From NCBI RefSeq assembly GCF_000949865.1, contig NZ_JWJH01000022.1, positions 1 to 64,000 of the forward strand: a DNA stretch of 64,000 nt, in the 5' to 3' direction. Both the position numbers and the translations under genes were made by a program. This document shows, one piece after another, positions 44,826-52,681 of the stretch. Below the pieces are notes generated by a model. The model was not told the DNA's origin, did not search any database, and worked only from the letters and a program-made list of their open reading frames with translations. Position 1 is the stretch's first letter. Every line of letters starts with the position of its first letter. Origin of the DNA: Rhizobium nepotum 39/7. GTDB taxonomy: Bacteria > Pseudomonadota > Alphaproteobacteria > Rhizobiales > Rhizobiaceae.

Positions 44826-44936
44826 CCTCATTCCTGTCACAGGAATCCAGCCGACGCGCGTCTGCGCGGCGAGAAGAGGCCTTTAAGCCCAAGGACTTGG
44901 GCTTGCTGGATCCCTGTGACAAGCACAGGGATGAGG
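44826..44936. repeat. Imperfect palindromic element (type D)
   Basis: Left arm CCTCATTCCTGTCACAGGAA then TCCAGC (44826-44851) is complementary to the right arm 44905-44936 (GCTGGATCCCTGTGAC, then a 6-nt insertion). An inner hairpin AAGCCCAAG-GA-CTTGGGCTT lies at 44885-44904. It sits between the convergent barrel-protein gene and glcF. TCACAGGGATCCAGC-type halves are seen in dispersed rhizobial repeats. Confidence 0.75.
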
Positions 44937-45001
44937 AGAGCGAACGACGCACCGGCCCGAATTTGTGTCGTGTACCATAACCCTTACAAGCAAACGGCGC
45001 T

Positions 45002-46303
45002 CTAAGCGGAAAGCCTTGCCGGTTTCGGCCCGCCATAGGCCCAGTCCAGCAGTTCGACCGTGTGCAGGATCGGCATTTCCGTGCCGGTGGCGATCTGCGT
45101 GATGCAGCCGATATTGCCGGTGGCGATGACATCCGCCCTCGTCGCCTCGATGTTCTTGACCTTGCGCGCCTTCAGTTTTCCGGAAATCTCCGGCTGCATG
45201 ATGTTGTAGGTTCCGGCCGACCCGCAGCAGAGGTGCCCTTCCGCCGGATCGCGCACGGTGAAACCCGCCGCCTTCAGCAATTGCTTCGGCGCCATCGTGA
45301 TCTTCTGGCCGTGCTGCATGGAGCAGGCGGAATGATAGGCGACCGTCAGACCCCGGCTTTCCTGTTGCGGCAGATCGAGCGTGGCGAGATATTCGGTGAT
45401 GTCCTTCGCGAGCGCCGAGACCCGCGCGGCTTTTTCGGCATAGGCAGGGTCGAGCCGCAGCATATGGCCGTAATCCTTGATCGTGGTGCCGCAGCCGGAG
45501 GCCGTGATGATAACGGCGTCAAGACCGCCGCTCTCCATCTCCCGGGTCCATACATCGACATTGCGGCGGGCGGCGGCCAGTGCCTCCGCCTCCCGCCCCA
45601 TGTGATGCACCAGCGATCCGCAGCAGCCTTCACCCTTCGGCACAACAACCTCGACACCGAGCCGCGCCAGAAGACGGAGCGTCGCCTCATTGATGCCGGG
45701 ATCGAGCACCGGCTGGGCGCAGCCGGTGAGGATCGCGACGCGACCACGCTTTTGGCCTTCCGCCGCCCGTTCACCCGGGCGGGAGGAAGTGGAGGCGGCA
45801 GGGATGGCAGCGGGCGCGAGATCGAGCATGGATTGCAGCGGTTTCAGCGCCGGAAACTTCGCAAGCAGCCCGGCGAAAGGCCGAGCAATCCTTGCCAGAT
45901 GCAGGGCCAACCGGAAACGGCCGGGATAGGGCAGCACCGCCGCCAGAAGATTGCGGATCAGGCGATCCATGAAAGGACGCTTATAGGTCTGTTCGATATG
46001 GGCGCGGGCGTGATCGACCAGATGCATATAGTCCACGCCGGAAGGACAGGTGGTGGTGCAGGCGAGGCACGACAGGCAGCGGTCGATATGGGTGACGACT
46101 TCGCGGTCGGCCGGGCGGCTGTTTTCCAGCATGTCCTTGATGAGGTAGATGCGGCCGCGCGGGCTGTCCAGCTCGTTGCCGAGCGTGACATAGGTGGGAC
46201 AGGTGGCGGTGCAGAAGCCGCAATGCACACATTTGCGCAGGATCTTTTCCGATTCCGCCACATGCGGATCGGCCAGCTGTTCGGGCGTGAAGGATGTTTG
46301 CAT
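45002..46303 (-). CDS. glcF: Glycolate oxidase iron-sulfur subunit
   Basis: 433 aa. Two [4Fe-4S] clusters: CVHCGFCTATCP (25-36) and CLSCLACTTTCPSG (about 76-89). The rest holds CCG-type cysteine-rich blocks (GEGCCGSLVHHMG, SACSMQHG, HLCCGSAGTYN). It passes electrons from glycolate oxidation in GlcDE to the membrane quinone pool. ATG 46303 lies 3 bp after the glcE stop, so the two are one operon. The 3' end is followed by the palindromic element at 44826-44936. Confidence 0.95.
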   Translation of the reverse strand: MQTSFTPEQLADPHVAESEKILRKCVHCGFCTATCPTYVTLGNELDSPRGRIYLIKDMLENSRPADREVVTHIDRCLSCLACTTTCPSGVDYMHLVDHARAHIEQTYKRPFMDRLIRNLLAAVLPYPGRFRLALHLARIARPFAGLLAKFPALKPLQSMLDLAPAAIPAASTSSRPGERAAEGQKRGRVAILTGCAQPVLDPGINEATLRLLARLGVEVVVPKGEGCCGSLVHHMGREAEALAAARRNVDVWTREMESGGLDAVIITASGCGTTIKDYGHMLRLDPAYAEKAARVSALAKDITEYLATLDLPQQESRGLTVAYHSACSMQHGQKITMAPKQLLKAAGFTVRDPAEGHLCCGSAGTYNIMQPEISGKLKARKVKNIEATRADVIATGNIGCITQIATGTEMPILHTVELLDWAYGGPKPARLSA

Positions 46304-46306
46304 GGT

Positions 46307-47521
46307 TCAGACGGCCCTCTCTATCGTTCTGGCCATCTTGCCAGGATTGAAGATGCCCGCCGGATCGAGCTTTTCCCTGATGCGCGCAGACAATATGGCC
46401 TCCGCCGCGGGGCGTGGTTCGAATGCCGGCACGGTGGCGCGTATTGCGTCACTCGCCCGCATCAAAGTGGCATGCCCGCCGCCGAGCGCCCGGATGGCGC
46501 CGCGCAGCAATTCCGCCTCCGGGTCCGCCTCCATCTGCATCCAGACGAGGCCGCCCTGCCAGTCGTAAAAAGCATCGATGCCGGCTTCCATGCGCAGGGC
46601 GGAAACCAGCTTGTGGCCTTCAGTCGGCGCAACGGAGACTTTCCAGAGCGGTTTGGCGTCTTGCCCCGCATAGGGCGCGACATCCCGCACCTGCCGCCAT
46701 AAAACAGCACTTTCCTCGCCTTCCAGCAGCGTCCACGGCCCGACCCGATCCATGACGGAGAGGAGTTTGGCCGCGCGCGCCTCGACAGAAGCCCCGAGAC
46801 CTTCCAGCCGCAGGATTGTCGCCGGACCTTCCGGCAGAGCGCCATCGATGAAATGGGCGCGAACGCTTTCCGGCAGATGTGCGGCGCCGGAAACCTCGAC
46901 GCTCATCGCCATCGCCGCCGCCATGATCCGCGTCGCCGCCTCGTCATCCAGACCGGAGACGACAATCGTTTTCTCCGAAGGCGGTTTCGGCAGCACGCGG
47001 AAGGTCACTTCGGTGAGGAAACCGAGCGTGCCGTGTGAACCCGCCAGAAGCTTCGAGAGATCAAGCCCGGTGACATTCTTCATCACCCGGCCGCCAGCCT
47101 TGATGATCTCTCCCTGACCGTTGACGAAACGGATGCCGAGCAGGCTGTCGCGCGCAGCACCCGCCACAAAACGGCGCGGGCCGGAGACGTTGGCGGCGAA
47201 AACGCCGCCAACGGTCGGCTCGCCTTTAGTTCCCATGATCGGGCGGTGATCCATCGGCTCGAAGGCCATCATCTGGCGGTTTTCGGCAAGGGCGGCTTCA
47301 ACGATGGCGAGCGGTGTTCCGGCCTTTACGGTCATGACCATTTCGGCAGGGACGTAGGAAACGATGCCGGTGATGGCGCGGGAGGTGAGGATGGTTTCTG
47401 CCGCCACCGCGTTGCCGAAACCGGCGCGGCTATTGCCGCCGAAGATTTTCAGCGGGGCCTTTCGGGCCGCGTGGTCGCGGATGATGTCGGCGGCTTGCGT
47501 TTCTGCGTAGGGCGTCAGCAT
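46307..47521 (-). CDS. glcE: Glycolate oxidase FAD-binding subunit
   Basis: 404 aa. FAD-binding-4 domain: PLKIFGGNSRAGFG, KAGTPLAIVEAALAENRQMMAF (cut: GTPLAIVEAALAENRQ), GTKGEPTVGGVFAANVSGPRR and LGIRFVNGQGEIIKAG. It pairs with GlcD and GlcF. Start ATG 47521 (MLTPYAE); the frame is open upstream to 47647, but that extension is the translated repeat at 47589-47745 and must be excluded. The GlcE N-terminus is therefore directly adjacent to an inserted repeat between glcD and glcE. Confidence 0.93.
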   Translation of the reverse strand: MLTPYAETQAADIIRDHAARKAPLKIFGGNSRAGFGNAVAAETILTSRAITGIVSYVPAEMVMTVKAGTPLAIVEAALAENRQMMAFEPMDHRPIMGTKGEPTVGGVFAANVSGPRRFVAGAARDSLLGIRFVNGQGEIIKAGGRVMKNVTGLDLSKLLAGSHGTLGFLTEVTFRVLPKPPSEKTIVVSGLDDEAATRIMAAAMAMSVEVSGAAHLPESVRAHFIDGALPEGPATILRLEGLGASVEARAAKLLSVMDRVGPWTLLEGEESAVLWRQVRDVAPYAGQDAKPLWKVSVAPTEGHKLVSALRMEAGIDAFYDWQGGLVWMQMEADPEAELLRGAIRALGGGHATLMRASDAIRATVPAFEPRPAAEAILSARIREKLDPAGIFNPGKMARTIERAV

Positions 47522-47588
47522 GGAGTGGCGGCCTTTGAGCAAGAGGGAGCGCGCTCCGAGTGTGCGATATACCCCTCCGAGCAAGAGA

Positions 47589-47745
47589 TACCCCCCTCTG
47601 CCCTGCCGGGCATCTCCCCCACAGGTGGGGAGATCGGCAAGACGCACCTGCGTCGCTCTATCTCGGCCGATAAGAAAGGCGAGACCTTGCCGCGAGTCGA
47701 TCTCCCCACCTGTGGGGGAGATGCCCGGCAGGGCAGAGGGGGGTA
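47589..47745. repeat. Paired inverted-repeat element, family A copy 2
   Basis: 47-bp arms (47589-47635 and 47699-47745) share their outer about 28 bp with the copy at 36550-36707. The 63-bp spacer contains a hairpin GACGC-ACCT-GCGTC in the place of GGCGG-ACAC-CCGCC in copy 1, i.e. different bases but the same stem. It lies between glcD and glcE inside the operon. Confidence 0.93.
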
Positions 47746-47780
47746 AACCGCACCCTCCAAGGCAATTAAGTTAAAGCACC

Positions 47781-49214
47781 TCAATTTCGTCCCTCCAACG
47801 GAAACACCTTAGAAGGGTTCATCAACCAGTCCTCATCAAAAGCAGCGCGCACCGCCATCTGCTGTGCAAGATCGGCCTCGCCAAATTGATGCCGCATCAG
47901 GTCGCGTTTTTCGATGCCGACACCGTGTTCGCCGGTGAGGCAGCCGCCGGCATCGACGCAGAGCTTCAATATCTCGTTGCCCGCCTCTTCGGCGCGGGCG
48001 GCGTCGTCCGGGTCGTTAGCGTTGAACAGGATGAGAGGGTGCATGTTGCCATCGCCCGCATGAAAAACATTGGCGACACGCAGGCCGAGCCGGTCGGTGA
48101 TCTCACTCGTCTTTTTCAGCACGTAAGAAAGCTGAGAGAGCGGCACCGTGCCGTCCATGCAGATATAATCGGCGATACGCCCCGTCGCGCCGAAAGCGGA
48201 TTTGCGACCTTTCCAGATCGCCGCCGCCTCCATGGCCGACTGGCATTCCCTCACCGTCTTTACGCCGTGTTTTTTCGCGATAGCGACGATATCGGCCAGC
48301 ATGGCGTCCATTTCCGCATCGGAGCCTTCGACCTCGACGATCAAAAGCGCGCCGACATCCAGCGGATATCCGGCCTTGGCGAAGGCCTCGCAAATCTCGA
48401 TTGCCGGCTTGTCCATGAATTCGATGGCGACCGGAATGATGCCCGCACCGATGATATCGGCCACGCAGGAACCCGCACTTTCAGAGGTTTCGAACCCGAA
48501 CAGCACCGGGCGTGCACCTTCGGGCTTGGCGATCAGCCGCACCGTCGCCTCCGTGACGATGCCGAGCTGGCCTTCCGAACCGCAGACGAGGGCGAGCAGA
48601 TCATAACCGGCGGCGTCAAGATGTTTGCCGCCCAGTTCCAGCACCGTGCCATCCACCAGCACCATTTTCACGCCGAGCAGATTATTGGTGGTGACGCCGT
48701 ATTTCAGGCAATGCGCACCGCCGGAATTCATACCGATATTGCCGCCGATGGTGCAGGCAAGCTGCGAGCTTGGGTCCGGCGCATAAAAGAAGCCTTCCGC
48801 ACCGGCCGCATCGGAAATGGAGAGATTGGTGACGCCCGCCTGTACCCTTGCCGTGCGATTGTAAAAATCGAGTTCGAGGATCGAGAACATCTTCGAAAGG
48901 CCGATCACCACCGCATCTTCCTGTGGTATCGCGCCGCCGGAAAGCGAGGTGCCAGCACCACGCGGCACGACCGGAATGCCGTAACGGTGACAATATTTCA
49001 GCACCGCCGCGACCTGCTCGGTCGTCTTCGGCAAGGCGACGGCCAGCGGCAGGCGGCGGTAGGAAACGAAAGCATCGGTCTCGAAAGGCACAAGCTCACG
49101 CGGCTCATGCACGAGACAGTCTTCAGGAAGAATATCCTTCAGATCGGATATGATGCGGTCACGGCTTGATAAAACCGCCGCACGCGGCTCCAGAAACTTG
49201 ATCGGCTGCGTCAC
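47781..49214 (-). CDS. glcD: Glycolate oxidase subunit GlcD (FAD-linked)
   Basis: 477 aa from GTG 49214, chosen because GGAGGAGGGGG ends 2 nt upstream; ATG 49235 (MCMEEG) would put that ribosome-binding site inside the gene. FAD domain: PVVPRGAGTSLSGGAIP, VQAGVTNLSISDAAG, FYAPDPSSQLACTIGGNIG, NSGGAHCLKYGVTTNN, and C-terminal VFHAGDGNMHPLILF and GGCLTGEHGVGIEK. It oxidises glycolate to glyoxylate. Divergent from a LysR gene across an inverted repeat. First gene of glcDEF. Confidence 0.94.
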   Translation of the reverse strand: MTQPIKFLEPRAAVLSSRDRIISDLKDILPEDCLVHEPRELVPFETDAFVSYRRLPLAVALPKTTEQVAAVLKYCHRYGIPVVPRGAGTSLSGGAIPQEDAVVIGLSKMFSILELDFYNRTARVQAGVTNLSISDAAGAEGFFYAPDPSSQLACTIGGNIGMNSGGAHCLKYGVTTNNLLGVKMVLVDGTVLELGGKHLDAAGYDLLALVCGSEGQLGIVTEATVRLIAKPEGARPVLFGFETSESAGSCVADIIGAGIIPVAIEFMDKPAIEICEAFAKAGYPLDVGALLIVEVEGSDAEMDAMLADIVAIAKKHGVKTVRECQSAMEAAAIWKGRKSAFGATGRIADYICMDGTVPLSQLSYVLKKTSEITDRLGLRVANVFHAGDGNMHPLILFNANDPDDAARAEEAGNEILKLCVDAGGCLTGEHGVGIEKRDLMRHQFGEADLAQQMAVRAAFDEDWLMNPSKVFPLEGRN

Positions 49215-49241
49215 CGCCCCCTCCTCCATGCACATCTTGCC

Positions 49242-49266
49242 AAGTGGTATTGTTTCTTTACCACTT
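49242..49266. promoter_or_regulatory. Palindromic operator candidate between glcD and LysR
   Basis: AAGTGGTA-N9-TACCACTT, a perfect 8+8 inverted repeat 27 bp upstream of the glcD start and 62 bp upstream of the LysR start. Confidence 0.55.
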
Positions 49267-49327
49267 TGAAGGAGCGCAATCAAATGTTATGGATTTTTTC
49301 CCTTACGGAAACAATCGGGAGGCAACT

Positions 49328-50227
49328 GTGACAAATCTGGGCGATCTGGAAGTCTTCGCAAGCGTTGCCGCCTCCGGCAGTATGTCGCTGGCCGCCAAGG
49401 AGCTTGGCTTTTCGCCCGCCGTCATTTCCAAGCGCATCAAGCGGCTGGAAGAAAAGCTCGGCGCGCGGCTTTTCCAGCGCACCACCAGGCGAATTTCGCT
49501 AACGGAAGCAGGCCAGGGCTTTTACGAGCGGGTGCTTGCCGTGCTGGAAGGGCTGGAGGACGCCGAGGATTTCGTGTCCGGCCGGGCCAATACCGTCAAC
49601 GGCACGCTGAAAGTCTCCGCCCCCACCTCCTTCGGGCGCATGCATATCGCGCCGCATTTGAAGACATTCATGGAGCGGCACCCGGACCTGTCGGTCAATC
49701 TGGTGCTCAGCGATGAATTCATCGATATTATCGAAGGCGGCTACGATCTGGCGATCCGTATCGCCGATCTCAATTCCTCCAGCCTCGTCGCCCGCCGTCT
49801 GGCGCCGGTTCGTCGGGTGCTCTGCGCCTCGACGGACTATGTGGCCGCCCACGGCATGCCGGCGTCGATCGAGGATATGAAGAAGCACCGCTGCCTGCCG
49901 GCCCACAACAACGATATCTGGCGGCTGGAAGGACCGGGCGGCGCGCTCAGCATCCGCCCGGAAGGCATGCTGGTCACCAATTCCAGCGAGGTGATCCGCG
50001 AGGCGGTGATATCAGGGCTAGGGATCGCGCTGCGCTCCACCTGGGATATCGGCCACGAATTGCGCGCCGGTCGGCTAGTGCAGGTTCTGCCCGCCTATGA
50101 AGGATCGCGAAACGTCACGCTTTCTGCGGTTTACCCGAGCCGGCAGTTCCTGCCCGCGAAAGTGCGGCTGTTCATTGACTATCTGGCCGGGCTTTATGGG
50201 CCGTCACCCTATTGGGAAGAGGGCTGA
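49328..50227 (+). CDS. LysR-family regulator adjacent to glcDEF
   Basis: 299 aa from GTG 49328, which follows GGGAGG by 5-6 nt; an ATG at 49289 adds 13 residues not typical of the family. N-terminal HTH: LEVFASVAASGSMSLAAKELGF, then SPAVISKRIKRLEEKLGARLFQRTTRRISLTEAG (cut: ISKRIKRLEEKLGARLFQRT). Effector domain (LKVSAPTSFGRMHIAPHL, EGGYDLAIRIADL) is of the CrgA/PecT-like group. Divergent from glcD, with the palindrome at 49242-49266 between them, so control of glycolate use is plausible. Confidence 0.88.
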   Translation: MTNLGDLEVFASVAASGSMSLAAKELGFSPAVISKRIKRLEEKLGARLFQRTTRRISLTEAGQGFYERVLAVLEGLEDAEDFVSGRANTVNGTLKVSAPTSFGRMHIAPHLKTFMERHPDLSVNLVLSDEFIDIIEGGYDLAIRIADLNSSSLVARRLAPVRRVLCASTDYVAAHGMPASIEDMKKHRCLPAHNNDIWRLEGPGGALSIRPEGMLVTNSSEVIREAVISGLGIALRSTWDIGHELRAGRLVQVLPAYEGSRNVTLSAVYPSRQFLPAKVRLFIDYLAGLYGPSPYWEEG

Positions 50228-50254
50228 AGGCCCGGTCTGCCAGTGGTCGGCTAG

Positions 50255-51529
50255 TCAGTGGCCACCCTCGACATGGGAGCGACGGACGCGGCGCACCACC
50301 CACCAGACGCCGAGCACGGCGAAGGGGACGGAGAGGCCGGTGACGACGGCGGGATCGACCGGCAGCATGTCGTGGCTGATCGCCTTGGTGAGATAACCGA
50401 TAAGGCCGACGACGTAATAGGAGATGGCGGCCACCGACAGCCCTTCCACCGTCTGCTGCAGGCGAAGCTGCATGGCGGCGCGCTTGTTCATGGTGTTCAG
50501 GAGCACCGTGTTCTGCCGCTCCAGCTCCACGTCGATCCAGCTTCTGACGAGAGCCGTGGCGCGATAGAGCTTGCGTGACAGGTTGGCCTGTCTCTCCTCG
50601 ACGGACTGGCAGGTGCGCATGGCGGGCGCCAGCCGTCTTTCCAGAAAGCTGCCCATGGTCTCGTGCCCCTGAACCGGCGTTTCCGCAAGCGCGCGGATGC
50701 GCTCGCGCACGATGCCGTCATAGGCGCGGCTCGCGCCGAAGCGATAGAGGCTGAGCGCGGCGTTGGCTTCCAGTTCCGCCGCAAGCCGGGTCATCTCCGC
50801 CAGAAGCGCATCGGCCTCGTCGCGCGCGCCGTTTTTCATGCGCTGGGTAATGCCCGTCAAACCGTCCTCGATGCGGCGGATTTCCGGCGACAGCGTCTGC
50901 GCCATCGGCAGGCCGAGCATGGCGAGCGTTCGATAGGTCTCGATATCCAGCAGCCGCTGCACCAGCGCGCCGCGGCTATAATCGCTCAAGCCCCGGTCGA
51001 TTACCAATATCTGCGTCAGCCCATCGCGATCCTGCCGAAAATCGGTGAGGATCGTTGCCTGACCGTCGCGCACGTCGCTGTGACAGAGGCTCGTCGGTTC
51101 GAACATGGTTTCCGCATTGGCGAGCGTTCCGCTTTCGGGACGGATTTCCAGCCGCACACCTGAGATCAGCGAGCCGGGCGGCGAAAAGCCGTCGCCGAAG
51201 GGGTCGCCGACAATGTCGCCACCGAATTTTTCCGGCGCGGGGCCGTCCCAGAACCAGGTCGAGAATTCGGTATGCCGCTCCCAGCGCAGCGTGCCCTGCC
51301 CCCAGGGCATGGCGTGATGGCGGGCATCGCGTTCCGGCGGCGCAACGCCACGGCTGCGCGACATTTCCGCAATGACCGAGTGATGCACGGCCGAGCCGCC
51401 ATCCATCATGAAAGCAAGCTGGACGATGATGCGCGACGGGGCCAAAAGCACTGTCGGGCGCGCATGAACCTCGCCGAGAGCCAGCGACCTCTCCGGCGCG
51501 CTTGCGAAAGCAAATCTACCCTTGGCCAT
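50255..51529 (-). CDS. DUF3422 family membrane protein
   Basis: 424 aa. A long soluble N-terminal part starts ALGEVHARPTVLL, with HHSVIAEMSR and YTLWFWD-like TWFWDG blocks, followed by helical regions (MKNGARDEADALLAEMTRLAAELEANA and MNKRAAMQLRLQQTVEGLS in shortened form) and two C-terminal membrane segments (AISYYVVGLIGYL and VTGLSVPFAVLGVWWVV). The order matches the DUF3422 family of proteobacteria, whose role is unknown. ATG 51529; convergent with the LysR gene. Confidence 0.85.
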   Translation of the reverse strand: MAKGRFAFASAPERSLALGEVHARPTVLLAPSRIIVQLAFMMDGGSAVHHSVIAEMSRSRGVAPPERDARHHAMPWGQGTLRWERHTEFSTWFWDGPAPEKFGGDIVGDPFGDGFSPPGSLISGVRLEIRPESGTLANAETMFEPTSLCHSDVRDGQATILTDFRQDRDGLTQILVIDRGLSDYSRGALVQRLLDIETYRTLAMLGLPMAQTLSPEIRRIEDGLTGITQRMKNGARDEADALLAEMTRLAAELEANAALSLYRFGASRAYDGIVRERIRALAETPVQGHETMGSFLERRLAPAMRTCQSVEERQANLSRKLYRATALVRSWIDVELERQNTVLLNTMNKRAAMQLRLQQTVEGLSVAAISYYVVGLIGYLTKAISHDMLPVDPAVVTGLSVPFAVLGVWWVVRRVRRSHVEGGH

Positions 51530-51736
51530 TGCGATATCGTCCCCGCCTGCTTCGCCGGTTTTCTAGAGCATCCATCGCGATGATGACACCGCAATCGAGG
51601 CCGATGTAATTGTTTTGATGCACCTGACGGCAAAAAAACCGCCATCACCACCCTGTCCGGGTGCAGCTTTAACAAAAGCCAGTTTAAAAAGGCAGGTGCC
51701 GTGTTGCCGCAGGCATGACGCAAAGCTTGCGGCAGA

Positions 51737-51759
51737 ACTGGACAGAATATTTGACCAGT
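51737..51759. promoter_or_regulatory. Candidate operator upstream of the FadR/GntR-type gene
   Basis: ACTGGACA-N7-TGACCAGT, 8+8 inverted repeat with one mismatch, 64 bp before the regulator start. Autoregulation is inferred from position. Confidence 0.45.
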
Positions 51760-51823
51760 GCGATGCTTCGCTGATAATTTGCCCCATCGAATACGGGGCG
51801 GGATTTCGCCGGAGAATGTTGCG

Positions 51824-52597
51824 ATGGACGAAACACTATTCGCCCGAATAGAGCACAGCCGCACATCGCAGGAGGTGATCTTACGTTTCGAGGAGCTGAT
51901 CCTCGATGGCATATTGCGCGATGGCGACCGGCTGCCCGGCGAGCGGGAACTGGCGCAGAAGCTCGACGTCTCACGGCCGATCCTGCGGGAAGCGTTGAAG
52001 GAACTCGAAACGCGCGGCCTTCTCACCAGCAGGCATGGCGGCGGCACCTATGTCGCCGATATTGTCGGCCCGGTCTTTTCCGATCCCTTAAGCGCGTTGA
52101 TCACCCGCCACAGCCGGGCAACGCGGGATTTTCTAGAATATCGCCGTTATATCGAGGGCATGGCCGCCGAGCTTGCGGCACAGCGCGCGACCGAACCGGA
52201 CAGGCGCAACCTCGCGGCCATCGTCGAAAAAATGCGTCTCGCCCATGAGGCGGGCCATTTCGAGGACGAGCTGACGGGTGATGTGGAATTTCACAACGCC
52301 ATTGGCGAGGCGGCACACAATATCGTGCTGATGCACACATTGCGGTCCTGCTACCGGCTTTTAAGCGACGACATCTTCTATAACCGCCACCTCATCTTCA
52401 CCGTTGCGGGCGCACATGACGAGGTGCTGAGACAGCATATCGCCATCCACGACACCATTGCGAGTGGCGATGCGGCGGCGGCAAGGGCGGCGGCGGAAGC
52501 CCATATCGACTTCATCGTCGACACCACATCGAAGGCGCATCAGGCTCAGGAATGGGACCGGATTTCACGTCTGCGGCAACAGCAGCGAAACGCCTAA
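51824..52597 (+). CDS. FadR/GntR-family regulator with FCD domain
   Basis: 257 aa. Winged HTH: SQEVILRFEELILDGILRDG, LPGERELAQKLDVSRPILREALKELETRGLL (cut: GERELAQKLDVSRPILREAL). The FCD effector domain follows (FLEYRRYIEGMAAELAAQRA, DVEFHNAIGEAAHN with metal-ligand His, and HIAIHDTIASGD). FadR/VanR/GlcC-type regulators usually answer organic acids such as glycolate or lactate. The glcDEF genes lie 2.3 kb away on the other strand. ATG 51824, GGAG 9 nt upstream. Last stretch is polar (SRLRQQQRNA). Confidence 0.88.
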   Translation: MDETLFARIEHSRTSQEVILRFEELILDGILRDGDRLPGERELAQKLDVSRPILREALKELETRGLLTSRHGGGTYVADIVGPVFSDPLSALITRHSRATRDFLEYRRYIEGMAAELAAQRATEPDRRNLAAIVEKMRLAHEAGHFEDELTGDVEFHNAIGEAAHNIVLMHTLRSCYRLLSDDIFYNRHLIFTVAGAHDEVLRQHIAIHDTIASGDAAAARAAAEAHIDFIVDTTSKAHQAQEWDRISRLRQQQRNA

Positions 52598-52681
52598 ACC
52601 GTCGCCAGACGAAATACGCAGTCGCTTTTATTCACATTTTTATGGAACCTTTTGTCCGTTTCGGTCTTTTTATCGGGTTAA

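Noticed and set aside
47521-47647. N-terminal extension of glcE
   Set aside because: It is the translated inverted repeat; GlcE homologs begin at ATG 47521.
36550-47745. The two family A elements as ends of a composite transposon
   Set aside because: They lie 11 kb apart with ordinary housekeeping genes between, have no transposase and their internal structure is symmetric.
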